A stretch of 64,000 nt of DNA from Bacteroidota bacterium (GTDB taxonomy: Bacteria; Bacteroidota; Ignavibacteria; Ignavibacteriales; Ignavibacteriaceae), in assembly GCA_023475265.1 (NCBI GenBank), contig JAMCWE010000022.1, positions 1-64,000 on the forward strand. The letters are read 5' to 3'. Shown here in pieces: positions 54,751 to 62,652 of the stretch. Positions within the stretch are counted from its first letter, which is position 1; every line of letters starts with the position of its first letter. The translations under genes and the position numbers were made by a program. The notes under the pieces were generated by a model. It made no database searches. It was not told where the DNA came from and saw only the letters and a list, made by a program, of their open reading frames with translations.

Positions 54751-54860
54751 TAAAAACCCTTTTCAATAAATTTTTTTTACAATATAACTATTTCAAATTT
54801 ACTTAGAAAATTATTTTAGTTAACCCACCAATTTAAAGTCGATATTGTTGTTGGTTTCGT

Positions 54861-54972
54861 TTTCTCCGTGTTTCTCAGTGCCTTCTCTGTGGAACTCTGT
54901 GTAATTTCTTAGAAAAAATCAGTTACACGGAGTAACACTGAGTAGACACAGAGTTCCACTGAGCAGTTTCTC
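54861..54972. repeat. Palindromic extragenic repeat (CTCCGTG/CACGGAG family)
   Basis: TTTCTCCGTGTTTCTCAGTG...GGAACTCTGTGTAA on the left faces TTACACGGAGTAACACTGAG...CACAGAGTTCCACTGAG on the right. Same family as 18550-18650. It lies between the response regulator and kinase genes. Confidence 0.7.
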
Positions 54973-55013
54973 AATTCAATTGATTTCAAAATTCGAAAAT
55001 AAGCATAAACATT

Positions 55014-56492
55014 TTATGCTTTAATTGAAATTACAAATTCGCTTCCTCCGCCGGATAAATTTTGAGCATCAATATCCCATCCGCATTTTTTAGACATTTC
55101 GTAAGCAATGTAACATCCGTATCCAACATTTTGAATAGCCGAATCTTTTGTAGAAACATTTTCCCTGAAGATGAATCTTACTCCGTGCTCATCGTTTAAA
55201 AGTAATTTTGGGGCTATGCCGTTTCCGTTATCGTTTAAAATTATTTTTATTAATTTTTCTTCAAAAGAGTAATGAGTTTTTATCTTGATGATCAAGTCAT
55301 TTACCCCGGCGTGATCAATGCTGTTCTGCACAAGCGGTTCAATTATTTCCCAGATTACAAATTCATTTATATTCAGAACCGGCAGGTTTTTCCCTTCCTC
55401 AAATGCTATTGAAAATGTTCCGCTCTTCTTTGAACTGCGCAGGAAGATATGGTTTACAATAAAATGAATTACTTCGTTCAAATCCGTTTTGAAAATTGGA
55501 TTACGAATTGTTTGGACCGGCGGTTCGTACCATTTCATATCGTAAATAATCCGCGAAATAAAATTAGCATACTTTGAAACGCGGTATTTTATTTCATTTA
55601 TGTTTACCGGGGACAGCATGGAAAGGTCGCCTTTAATAAATCCCATTATTTTTTCGGCTTTGTGGTGTGTGTGATAAATTCTTTTCGTAAAGCTCATTTC
55701 TTTTTGATAGTTAATTTGCTTTTTCAAATTGTCTTCATGTTCAATAAGAAAAAGTTTTTGAGTTTCGTCTCTTTCTTTTACAGTGTAAGATGAAACAAAA
55801 TACATTGAAAGCAATCCAAGCGATATCAACGATAAATATAAAATGGATGTTTCATCATAATTAGAAATAATTTTGCTGGAGATAAAAGAGAAGTCCGGAG
55901 TATTTTTCATATAAACTGCGCCGATGTATTCGCCGCGTAAAACTAACGGAACAAAAGTATTAAATGTGTTTTTATTCGTAATTATACTTTTAATTTGTTC
56001 GGTGGATACCAGAGCAGCGTGAATACTTTTGTAAAGAGAAACAGCCTGCGGATGAAGCTTATTTATGTTGATGTTGGCGGTGGAATCAAGATAAAGAACA
56101 CGAAATAATGTTTTGCCGTCATCAATAGCATAAATATTATCATCTTTTTTAATGAGTATGCAAAGCTCTTCAATGTTGTGCTGCAAAACTTCCTGACTAA
56201 AAATTATGTCGAATGCTTTGGTAATTCTGCTTGCGGTTTCATCATCAATATCTTTCTTACGATTAATTGTTTCCAGTAAAAGTTCAAATGTAGTTGTAGA
56301 AAGATTTGCAAGTCTTTCGGCAGAATCTTTTTGATACCAGCTTTGTGTACTGTCAAAAAAAGAGCGGATGGAAGATTTGTTTATAAATGACACAATCAGC
56401 TGGAAAGTAAAAAGGACAACAAATATCACGGTCAAATGTTTAAATTGAAAATGATATTCTTTAAGCTTCTCGATTAATTTTTTCTCACTCAT
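55014..56492 (-). CDS. Membrane sensor histidine kinase of the sugar-sensing system
   Basis: 492 aa. Transmembrane helices at about residues 19-37 and 222-240 enclose a 180-residue periplasmic sensor region. The phosphoacceptor region lacks the usual HE-R-P box; RIYHTHHKAEKIMGFIKGDL at about 270-290 is the likely equivalent. The ATPase domain has an N-box (EIIEPLVQNSIDHAG), G1 (LNDNGNGIAP) and G2 (NVGYGCYIAYEMSKKCGWDI...GGGSEF). It starts 10 bp after the sugar-binding protein and precedes the NtrC-type regulator, so the three form one unit. Confidence 0.88.
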   Translation of the reverse strand: MSEKKLIEKLKEYHFQFKHLTVIFVVLFTFQLIVSFINKSSIRSFFDSTQSWYQKDSAERLANLSTTTFELLLETINRKKDIDDETASRITKAFDIIFSQEVLQHNIEELCILIKKDDNIYAIDDGKTLFRVLYLDSTANININKLHPQAVSLYKSIHAALVSTEQIKSIITNKNTFNTFVPLVLRGEYIGAVYMKNTPDFSFISSKIISNYDETSILYLSLISLGLLSMYFVSSYTVKERDETQKLFLIEHEDNLKKQINYQKEMSFTKRIYHTHHKAEKIMGFIKGDLSMLSPVNINEIKYRVSKYANFISRIIYDMKWYEPPVQTIRNPIFKTDLNEVIHFIVNHIFLRSSKKSGTFSIAFEEGKNLPVLNINEFVIWEIIEPLVQNSIDHAGVNDLIIKIKTHYSFEEKLIKIILNDNGNGIAPKLLLNDEHGVRFIFRENVSTKDSAIQNVGYGCYIAYEMSKKCGWDIDAQNLSGGGSEFVISIKA

Positions 56493-56502
56493 ATCTAAAA
56501 CT

Positions 56503-57813
56503 TTATTTTAATAAAATGCTTTTGGAATTTAATTTGTCATACGCTTTATTAAGCGCTTCGTGCGGAGTCAATTCTCCTTTAACCGAAAGATTTATATAAT
56601 ATGAAAGAATATCCGACACGCTTGTATATTGTTCGGAGAATGGGCGGTATATCCCGTTTTTAAGCAGCGCGGAATAGAAAAGCAGTTTGGGATTTTGTTT
56701 GATATAAATCTGATCATTATAAATGTCGTTATTAATCGGAATGTAGCCGCCTTTTTCATAAAGAATTTTTTGCGCTTCTTTGCTCATTACAAATTTTATA
56801 AACTGAATTGCTTCGGGAACTTTTGTGGAAAATCTGGAGATCATCAAATCCCATCCTCCAAAAACCGATACCGGTTTTGAGCCGGCTAAATGCGGAGTCG
56901 GAACTTCTTTAATATCATTTTTTAAATTCAAATATTTATTTCCGACAAGATTATTTTCAAACAATCCTGTCCATCCACGCAAAAACACTGCATTTTTTTG
57001 GAGAAAATATTTATATGAATCATCCTCTTTAAATCTTAAAACATCTCTTGGCGTAATTTTATATTTGTTCACCAGGTCATCTAAAAATTGCAGCGCTTTT
57101 TCCGCTTGGGGCGTTTTAATCAACAAAGAATCTTTATTCATCAAACTGCCGTTCATGTTTGCAAGTATCTCGTTGTAAATGCAAATTAATCCTTCATAGT
57201 CATCTGCTTGAAAAACAAAGAGCGGATTGTTTTTAAATTTTTCATTCAAAGCAATCATGTCTTGCCACGTAATCGACTTGTTCAACTTATCCTCAATTAA
57301 TTTTGCATCCGGCAGTTGGTCAATTAAATCTTTCCTGTAATACATTAAAGCGATGTCTATATATATAGGAATTGCAACCAACGTATCGTTGTAAAAGCAA
57401 GTCTTAAGGGCGTAGCTCAATAGTTTAGTCTTTTCGGAGTCGGGAAAATAATCCTGTAAAGAAATTGACCATTTAGCAAACCGGGGAACCCAAATTTGAT
57501 CTACCGAGAAAACATCTATGCGGTCGCTTTTACTTCTGAAATATCTTGCCAAAAGCTCCTTCCTATCGTTTGTGCTGAACTTACTGAACGGAAGATCAAG
57601 CGGAATAACTTGAATTTGCCCTTTATATTTTTTGTTAAATAGATCAATAACTTTTTGATGCGCCGGTGAAATATTATCTGCAAAATAAATTTTAACCGGA
57701 GTGCCGAATTCCCTGTCATTTATATTATAAGATGGAAGTACATAAATGATAAGCATGAAAACAGTGACAAGAATTGTACTGACAATAACATAAAAGGTTT
57801 TAGAAAATTGCAT
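56503..57813 (-). CDS. Membrane-anchored extracellular sugar-binding protein (family 1 SBP) as sensor
   Basis: The ORF starts at TTG 57849, but ATG 57813 (MQFSKTFYVIVSTILV) has AAAGG six bases upstream and puts the hydrophobic segment at the N-terminus; 436 aa. The mature part is an ABC-type solute-binding fold: VKIYFADNISPAHQKVIDLFNKKYKGQIQVIPLD, YRKDLIDQLPD, and VFGGWDLMISRFSTKVPEAIQFIKFVMSKEAQK. The hydrophobic N-terminus has no clear lipobox or AXA site, so it may stay anchored. No permease or ATPase is adjacent; it precedes a kinase by 10 bp, pointing to a sensing and not a transport role. Confidence 0.85.
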   Translation of the reverse strand: MQFSKTFYVIVSTILVTVFMLIIYVLPSYNINDREFGTPVKIYFADNISPAHQKVIDLFNKKYKGQIQVIPLDLPFSKFSTNDRKELLARYFRSKSDRIDVFSVDQIWVPRFAKWSISLQDYFPDSEKTKLLSYALKTCFYNDTLVAIPIYIDIALMYYRKDLIDQLPDAKLIEDKLNKSITWQDMIALNEKFKNNPLFVFQADDYEGLICIYNEILANMNGSLMNKDSLLIKTPQAEKALQFLDDLVNKYKITPRDVLRFKEDDSYKYFLQKNAVFLRGWTGLFENNLVGNKYLNLKNDIKEVPTPHLAGSKPVSVFGGWDLMISRFSTKVPEAIQFIKFVMSKEAQKILYEKGGYIPINNDIYNDQIYIKQNPKLLFYSALLKNGIYRPFSEQYTSVSDILSYYINLSVKGELTPHEALNKAYDKLNSKSILLK

Positions 57814-57841
57814 ATATTGCCTTTGCAAAAACTTAAAGTGG

Positions 57842-57857
57842 TTTATCAATTTAATAA
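57842..57857 (+). promoter_or_regulatory. Repeated motif TTTATCAATTTAATAA (activator-site candidate)
   Basis: Third identical copy. It lies in the divergent region 28 bp before the sensor ATG and about 250 bp before the MFS gene, with a looser repeat TTATCAAAATAATAAAA right after. Position suits both autoregulation and control of the plus-strand operon. Confidence 0.5.
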
Positions 57858-58002
57858 TAAATTCTTATCAAAATAATAAAACGCAAATGAAATTATCGGA
57901 TGATGTGAGAATTGCATTTTAATCTTTTCTAGAAATTTCGAACAACTCACATTTAAAAAAAGAATACGATACAAAAATACAGCCATTAAAATTATTTTAA
58001 AT

Positions 58003-58019
58003 AGGGCATAGATTTTGTC
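58003..58019 (+). promoter_or_regulatory. Sigma-54-like element ahead of the MFS-glucokinase operon
   Basis: AGGGCATAGATTTTGTC: GG, ten bases, then G as in sigma-54 promoters, with GT in place of GC at -12. About 85 bp before ATG 58106. Weak on its own; its value comes from the match to the elements at 40036 and 42716. Confidence 0.35.
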
Positions 58020-58105
58020 ACCAATATAGATATTTTTTCAACCGTCAAATTATTATTGTTGAAAGTTTAGTTTTAAATTAATGATAAAAATATAAGGAGT
58101 CGAGA

Positions 58106-59431
58106 ATGGCTATATCCGGTACACCAGCAACTATGAATAGATCAGTTACAAAAGAAAATGTTAATTACACACCAGCTTTAACTGTTTTAACTTCGCTTTT
58201 TTTTATGTGGGGGTTTTTAACTTGTTTGAACGACATTTTAATCCCGCATCTTAAAGCAGTCTTCACTTTAAATTATGCCGAAGCAATGTTAATCCAATTC
58301 AGCTTCTTCGCAGCGTATTTTATTGTATCTCTTCCATCAGGAATTATTGTTGAAAAGATCGGTTACAAGCGCGGTATTATAACCGGATTAATTACGGCCG
58401 GCATTGGCTGCTTAGCATTTTATCCAGCCGCCGGAACTCAATCGTACGCTTTATTTCTGGTCGCTTTGTTTATTCTAGCTTCGGGAATTACGCTGCTTCA
58501 GGTTGCGGCAAATCCTTATGTAGCAATTCTTGGTAAACCTGAAACCGCATCAAGCAGATTAAATTTAACACAAGCATTCAATTCACTCGGAACCACAATC
58601 GCTCCTTATTTTGGCTCTTTGGTTATACTTTCAATTGCCGTAAAAAGCGCTGAAGAAATAAAAAGATTAAATCCATCGGATCTTTCTGCATATCAATTAA
58701 CTCAAGCAAGCGCCGTTCAGGTTCCTTATCTGTGGCTTGCTGCTGCGCTGTTCATTATTGCAGGTATATTTGCAATTGTTAAGCTTCCGCAAATCGAAGC
58801 TTCATCAATTTCATCCAGCGGCGGCGAAGGAAAAAATTTCGATCATCATCATGAAAGCGCCTGGCATTTTAGGCATTTGATTTTAGGTGCGGTTGGAATT
58901 TTTGTTTACGTGGGCGCAGAAGTTTCGATCGGAAGTTTTTTAGTAAACTATATCGGACACCAAGATGTTCTTGGACTTGCTGCTGATCAGGCAGGCAAGT
59001 TCGTTTCGTTTTACTGGGGCGGTGCAATGGTCGGCAGATTTATCGGTTCGGCAATTCAAAGAAAAATAAAACCGGGACTCGTTTTGGCATTCAACGCTGT
59101 GTTTGCAATTATTTTAGTTATTACATCAATGATGTCGTTTGGTTATTTGGCAATGTGGTCTATTCTTTTGGTTGGATTATTTAATTCAATTATGTTCCCA
59201 ACAATATTTACTCTTGCAATAGACGGCTTGGGAAAACATACCGGTCAAGCTTCCGGAATACTTTGTATGGCAATTGTCGGCGGCGCAATCATTCCGGTAC
59301 TTCAAGGATTCATTGCAGATAGCATTGGAATTCATCATGCGTTTATATTGCCTGTACTTTGTTATTTATTTATAATGTATTACGGATTAAAAGGACATAT
59401 TCCACATTTACCAAAAACAGTACAAGCATAA
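58106..59431 (+). CDS. MFS sugar transporter (FucP/GluP type)
   Basis: 441 aa with 12 transmembrane helices. Characteristic FucP/GluP blocks: [57 protein letters not shown] and [37 protein letters not shown]. It is an inner-membrane sugar:proton (or sodium) symporter, probably for glucose or galactose, given that a glucokinase starts two bases after its stop. A histidine-rich loop ([12 protein letters not shown]) lies in the middle. Strong SD AAGGAG before ATG 58106. Confidence 0.92.
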   Translation: MAISGTPATMNRSVTKENVNYTPALTVLTSLFFMWGFLTCLNDILIPHLKAVFTLNYAEAMLIQFSFFAAYFIVSLPSGIIVEKIGYKRGIITGLITAGIGCLAFYPAAGTQSYALFLVALFILASGITLLQVAANPYVAILGKPETASSRLNLTQAFNSLGTTIAPYFGSLVILSIAVKSAEEIKRLNPSDLSAYQLTQASAVQVPYLWLAAALFIIAGIFAIVKLPQIEASSISSSGGEGKNFDHHHESAWHFRHLILGAVGIFVYVGAEVSIGSFLVNYIGHQDVLGLAADQAGKFVSFYWGGAMVGRFIGSAIQRKIKPGLVLAFNAVFAIILVITSMMSFGYLAMWSILLVGLFNSIMFPTIFTLAIDGLGKHTGQASGILCMAIVGGAIIPVLQGFIADSIGIHHAFILPVLCYLFIMYYGLKGHIPHLPKTVQA

Positions 59432-59432
59432 A

Positions 59433-60407
59433 ATGAATAAAATAGAATTAACACTTGGGATTGATATCGGCGGAACTAACTCGGCGTTCGGATTCGTTGA
59501 TCGGGATGGCGAATGCGTTGCCGAAGCTTCAATTCCAACTTTGTCGGAAAACCCGGCGGAAGATTTATTTAAAAGACTAAAAGAAAAAGTAGATGAGCTT
59601 TATAAAGATGTAATCAAAAATGATTACAAGCTTTTAGGAATTGGAATCGGCGCGCCAAACGCAAATTATTATAAAGGAACGGTTGAACTTCCTCCAAATC
59701 TAAAATGGGAAATTGTAAACATTGTTGAAATTTCAGAAAAGATTTTTTCTCTTCCCACGGTAATTACTAACGATGCAAATGCGGCAGCAATTGGTGAAAT
59801 GAAATTCGGTGCTGCAAAAGGAATGAAAGATTTTATTGTGATTACTCTCGGCACTGGATTAGGCAGCGGCATTGTAGTAAACGGCGAATTGGTTTACGGT
59901 GCTGATGGTTTTGCCGGAGAAATCGGCCATACAATTTATGATTACAATGGAAGGGAATGCGGCTGCGGCAGAAAAGGCTGTTTAGAAACTTATGCCTCTG
60001 CGCCCGGAATTAAAAGAACAGTTTTTGAATTGCTTGCAAATTCTAACGAGCAAAGTGAATTAAGAAAAATTTCTTTCGATCAGCTTACTGCAAAAATGAT
60101 TTCTGATGCCGCATTGAGAGAAGACAAAATTGCACTTCAAGCTTTTGATTTTACCGGAAAAGTTCTCGGATTAAAATTAGCAGATTCGGTAGCGCACTTA
60201 AGTCCCGAAGCAATTATTTTATTTGGCGGGCTTGCGCTTGCCGGTGATTTAATTTTTGCGCCGACAAAAAAATATATGGAAGAAAACATGCTTAACATTT
60301 TTAAAAATAAAGTAAAGCTTCTTCCATCAAAATTAACAAAAGGAAACACTGCCGTGCTGGGTGCTGCCGCTTTAATTTGGAATGAGCTTGAAAAAATTAA
60401 GCAATAA
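59433..60407 (+). CDS. ROK-family glucokinase
   Basis: 324 aa. Phosphorylates incoming glucose with ATP. ATP-site LGIDIGGTNSAFGFVD at residues 6-21; catalytic aspartate in VITNDANAAAIGE; second phosphate block VITLGTGLGSGIVVNGEL; and the ROK zinc cluster ECGCGRKGCLETYAS. No DNA-binding domain is attached, so it is a kinase and not a NagC/XylR-type repressor. It follows the transporter by one base and overlaps the long form of the next ORF. Confidence 0.93.
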   Translation: MNKIELTLGIDIGGTNSAFGFVDRDGECVAEASIPTLSENPAEDLFKRLKEKVDELYKDVIKNDYKLLGIGIGAPNANYYKGTVELPPNLKWEIVNIVEISEKIFSLPTVITNDANAAAIGEMKFGAAKGMKDFIVITLGTGLGSGIVVNGELVYGADGFAGEIGHTIYDYNGRECGCGRKGCLETYASAPGIKRTVFELLANSNEQSELRKISFDQLTAKMISDAALREDKIALQAFDFTGKVLGLKLADSVAHLSPEAIILFGGLALAGDLIFAPTKKYMEENMLNIFKNKVKLLPSKLTKGNTAVLGAAALIWNELEKIKQ

Positions 60408-60435
60408 CTTCCGTAAAGTTAAAAAAGGGTTTGTT

Positions 60436-61260
60436 ATGAAAAAGAATATTCTAATTTTATTTTTGATAATGATCTTCAGCGCGTCGATTATCGGCTGCAA
60501 GAAGAATAACGAGATTACAAATCCGGATTCAACAAACCCTGGACAAACAATAACGCCTCCGCCGGGTTACAAATTAGTTTGGAACGATGAATTTAATTCT
60601 TCAGCTCTGGATACTTCAAAGTGGAATTATGAAGTTAACGGTGACGGCGGCGGCAACAACGAACTTCAATATTACACAAACTTTCCCGATAATTGTTTTA
60701 TAAAAGACAGCTGCTTGGTTATTCAAGCTTTGAAAAAAAGTTATCTCGGCAAAGATTATACTTCCGCTAGATTGAACTCAAACAATAAAGGCGATTGGAA
60801 ATACGGAAGATTTGAAGTGCGTGCAAAACTGCCATACGGGCAAGGACTTTGGCCTGCAATCTGGATGCTTCCAACAGATTGGGTTTACGGCGGCTGGCCT
60901 GCGAGCGGTGAGATTGATATTATGGAAGAGCTTGGTCAGCAGGCAAATAAAGTTTACGGAACTATCCATTACGGAAGTCCGCACCAGCAGCAAGGCGGAA
61001 ATTATACTTTGCCAAGCGGATATTTTTTAAGCGACTTCCATGTTTTTGCCTGTGAATGGGATTCGACAAGCATTAACTTTTTTGTAGACAGCACAAAATA
61101 TTTTACCGCAAAAATTTCAAAGCCGTTCGATCAAAGATTTCATTTCGTTCTTAACGTTGCTGTCGGCGGCAATTGGCCCGGCAGCCCCGATTATACAACT
61201 TCTTTTCCGCAACAAATGATTATCGATTATGTTCGCGTTTTTCAAAAAATTTCTAACTGA
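60436..61260 (+). CDS. GH16 endo-beta-glucanase lipoprotein (laminarinase/lichenase type)
   Basis: The listed ORF starts within the glucokinase gene; ATG 60436 with AAGGG six bases upstream is the real start (274 aa). MKKNILILFLIMIFSASIIGC is a lipoprotein signal with lipobox SIIGC. GH16 jelly roll: KLVWNDEFNSSALDTSKWNYEV, YGRFEVRAKLPYGQGLWPAIWMLP, and the catalytic GEIDIMEELG (E nucleophile and acid/base, near residue 159). The form with the extra methionine is that of beta-1,3(4)-glucanases. It is likely on the outer membrane, releasing oligosaccharides. Confidence 0.94.
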   Translation: MKKNILILFLIMIFSASIIGCKKNNEITNPDSTNPGQTITPPPGYKLVWNDEFNSSALDTSKWNYEVNGDGGGNNELQYYTNFPDNCFIKDSCLVIQALKKSYLGKDYTSARLNSNNKGDWKYGRFEVRAKLPYGQGLWPAIWMLPTDWVYGGWPASGEIDIMEELGQQANKVYGTIHYGSPHQQQGGNYTLPSGYFLSDFHVFACEWDSTSINFFVDSTKYFTAKISKPFDQRFHFVLNVAVGGNWPGSPDYTTSFPQQMIIDYVRVFQKISN

Positions 61261-61414
61261 TTACGAGTATAGTTTAGTCTTAAAAATTAAAACTGTATTT
61301 GAGCTTATTGCGATAGGAGCGTTTGTTTTTATTCTCCTTTTTATACTAGTGTTTAGCTTAGTATAATTTTCGTTCAGTCATATTTTGCCTTCAAAATTTT
61401 TCCGGAGATAAATC
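61261..61414 (+). other. Spacer before the second GH5 gene
   Basis: AT-rich; ACTAGTGTTTAGCTTAGT is a weak inverted repeat near 61348. It ends with CCGGAGATAAATC before ATG 61415. No sigma-54 spacing was found. Confidence 0.35.
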
Positions 61415-62635
61415 ATGTTTAGGTTCTTAAAACTTTCTTCCGCAATTGTCCTACTCATATGCTTCAATTTCATTTCTTATTCTCAGAACAAATTTGTTTC
61501 GACTAAAGGAAAAATTATTGTTGGTCTTGACGGAAAAGAATTAAAGCTGAAAGGAATTAACATCGGCAACTGGCTAGAGCCTGAGGGTTACATGTTTAAG
61601 TTCGAGAAAGCTGAATCTTCGAGAAAAATTTTCGAAGTGTTTAACGAAATAATTGCTCCGGACGAAGCAGAAAAATTCTGGAATAATTTCAGAGGAAATT
61701 ATATCACTGAAAACGATATTAAATTCATCAAGGAAAGCGGCTTCAATTCAATTCGAGTTCCATTCGATTACAAGCTTTTTACCGGTGTAGATTTTTATTC
61801 GACTTGCGAAACTCCGGGATTTAAGTTGCTCGATAATGTAATCAAATGGTCTAGCAAATATAAAATTTTTGTTATACTCGATATGCACTGCGCACCCGGC
61901 GGACAAACCGGCGCCAACATTGATGATAGCTGGGGCTATCCTTATTTATATGAAAATGTTGAAAGCCAAAATTTAACAATCAAAATCTGGAAGGAAATAG
62001 CAAACCGTTATAAGAATAAAAAATATGTTCTCGGTTATGATCTTTTGAATGAACCTATCGCTCCTTATTTCGATACTGAAAAATTAAATTCAATGCTTGA
62101 GCCGCTTTATATTAAGATTACAAAAGCGATTCGTACAGTCGATAAAAACCATATTATAATTCTCGGCGGCGCACAGTGGGATTCGAATTTTAATATCTTC
62201 CACAAACCTTTTGATTCAAAGCTAGTTTATACTTTCCATGTTTATTGGAGCGATACAACTCAATCGGTAATTCAAAAGTTTATTGATTTTAGCGACAAGT
62301 ATAACGTTCCAATCTGGCTTGGTGAATCCGGCGAAAACACAATGCAATGGATTTCTTCTTTCAGAAACCTTTTAGAAAGAAATGATGTGGGCTGGTGCTT
62401 CTGGACTTTCAAGAGACTCGATACCGACCGCAGCATCGTTTCAATCAATCAGCCGGATGGCTACAACAAAATAATTGATTATGCAAATACCAACAGACAA
62501 ACATTCGAGGAAATCAGAAAAGCTTTGCCGAATAGAGACACAGTAATGAAAGCCACGGAAGAATATTTAAATAACATCAAATTAAAAAATTGCAAAGTGA
62601 ATGAAGATTATCTCAAAGCATTAGGATTGAAATAA
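61415..62635 (+). CDS. GH5 glucanase, paralogue without CBM6 or sorting tail
   Basis: 406 aa with a signal peptide (SSAIVLLICFNFISYSQ). The GH5 barrel has INIGNWLEPEGYMFK, FVILDMHCAPGGQ, acid/base E in GYDLLNEPIAP near residue 212, and nucleophile E in IWLGESGENT near 305. It shares the whole catalytic layout with the 663-aa enzyme at 42840 but ends after the barrel. It is probably periplasmic, acting on products imported after GH16 cleavage, while the larger form works outside. Strong SD GGAG. Confidence 0.92.
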   Translation: MFRFLKLSSAIVLLICFNFISYSQNKFVSTKGKIIVGLDGKELKLKGINIGNWLEPEGYMFKFEKAESSRKIFEVFNEIIAPDEAEKFWNNFRGNYITENDIKFIKESGFNSIRVPFDYKLFTGVDFYSTCETPGFKLLDNVIKWSSKYKIFVILDMHCAPGGQTGANIDDSWGYPYLYENVESQNLTIKIWKEIANRYKNKKYVLGYDLLNEPIAPYFDTEKLNSMLEPLYIKITKAIRTVDKNHIIILGGAQWDSNFNIFHKPFDSKLVYTFHVYWSDTTQSVIQKFIDFSDKYNVPIWLGESGENTMQWISSFRNLLERNDVGWCFWTFKRLDTDRSIVSINQPDGYNKIIDYANTNRQTFEEIRKALPNRDTVMKATEEYLNNIKLKNCKVNEDYLKALGLK

Positions 62636-62652
62636 TTTTTAGAAAGTTCTAG

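Noticed and set aside
56503-57813. Component of an ABC sugar importer
   Set aside because: No permease or ATPase gene is nearby and the gene is packed against a kinase; sensing fits better.
59433-60407. ROK-type transcriptional repressor
   Set aside because: No N-terminal helix-turn-helix; the protein begins directly at the ATP-binding fold, so it is a kinase.
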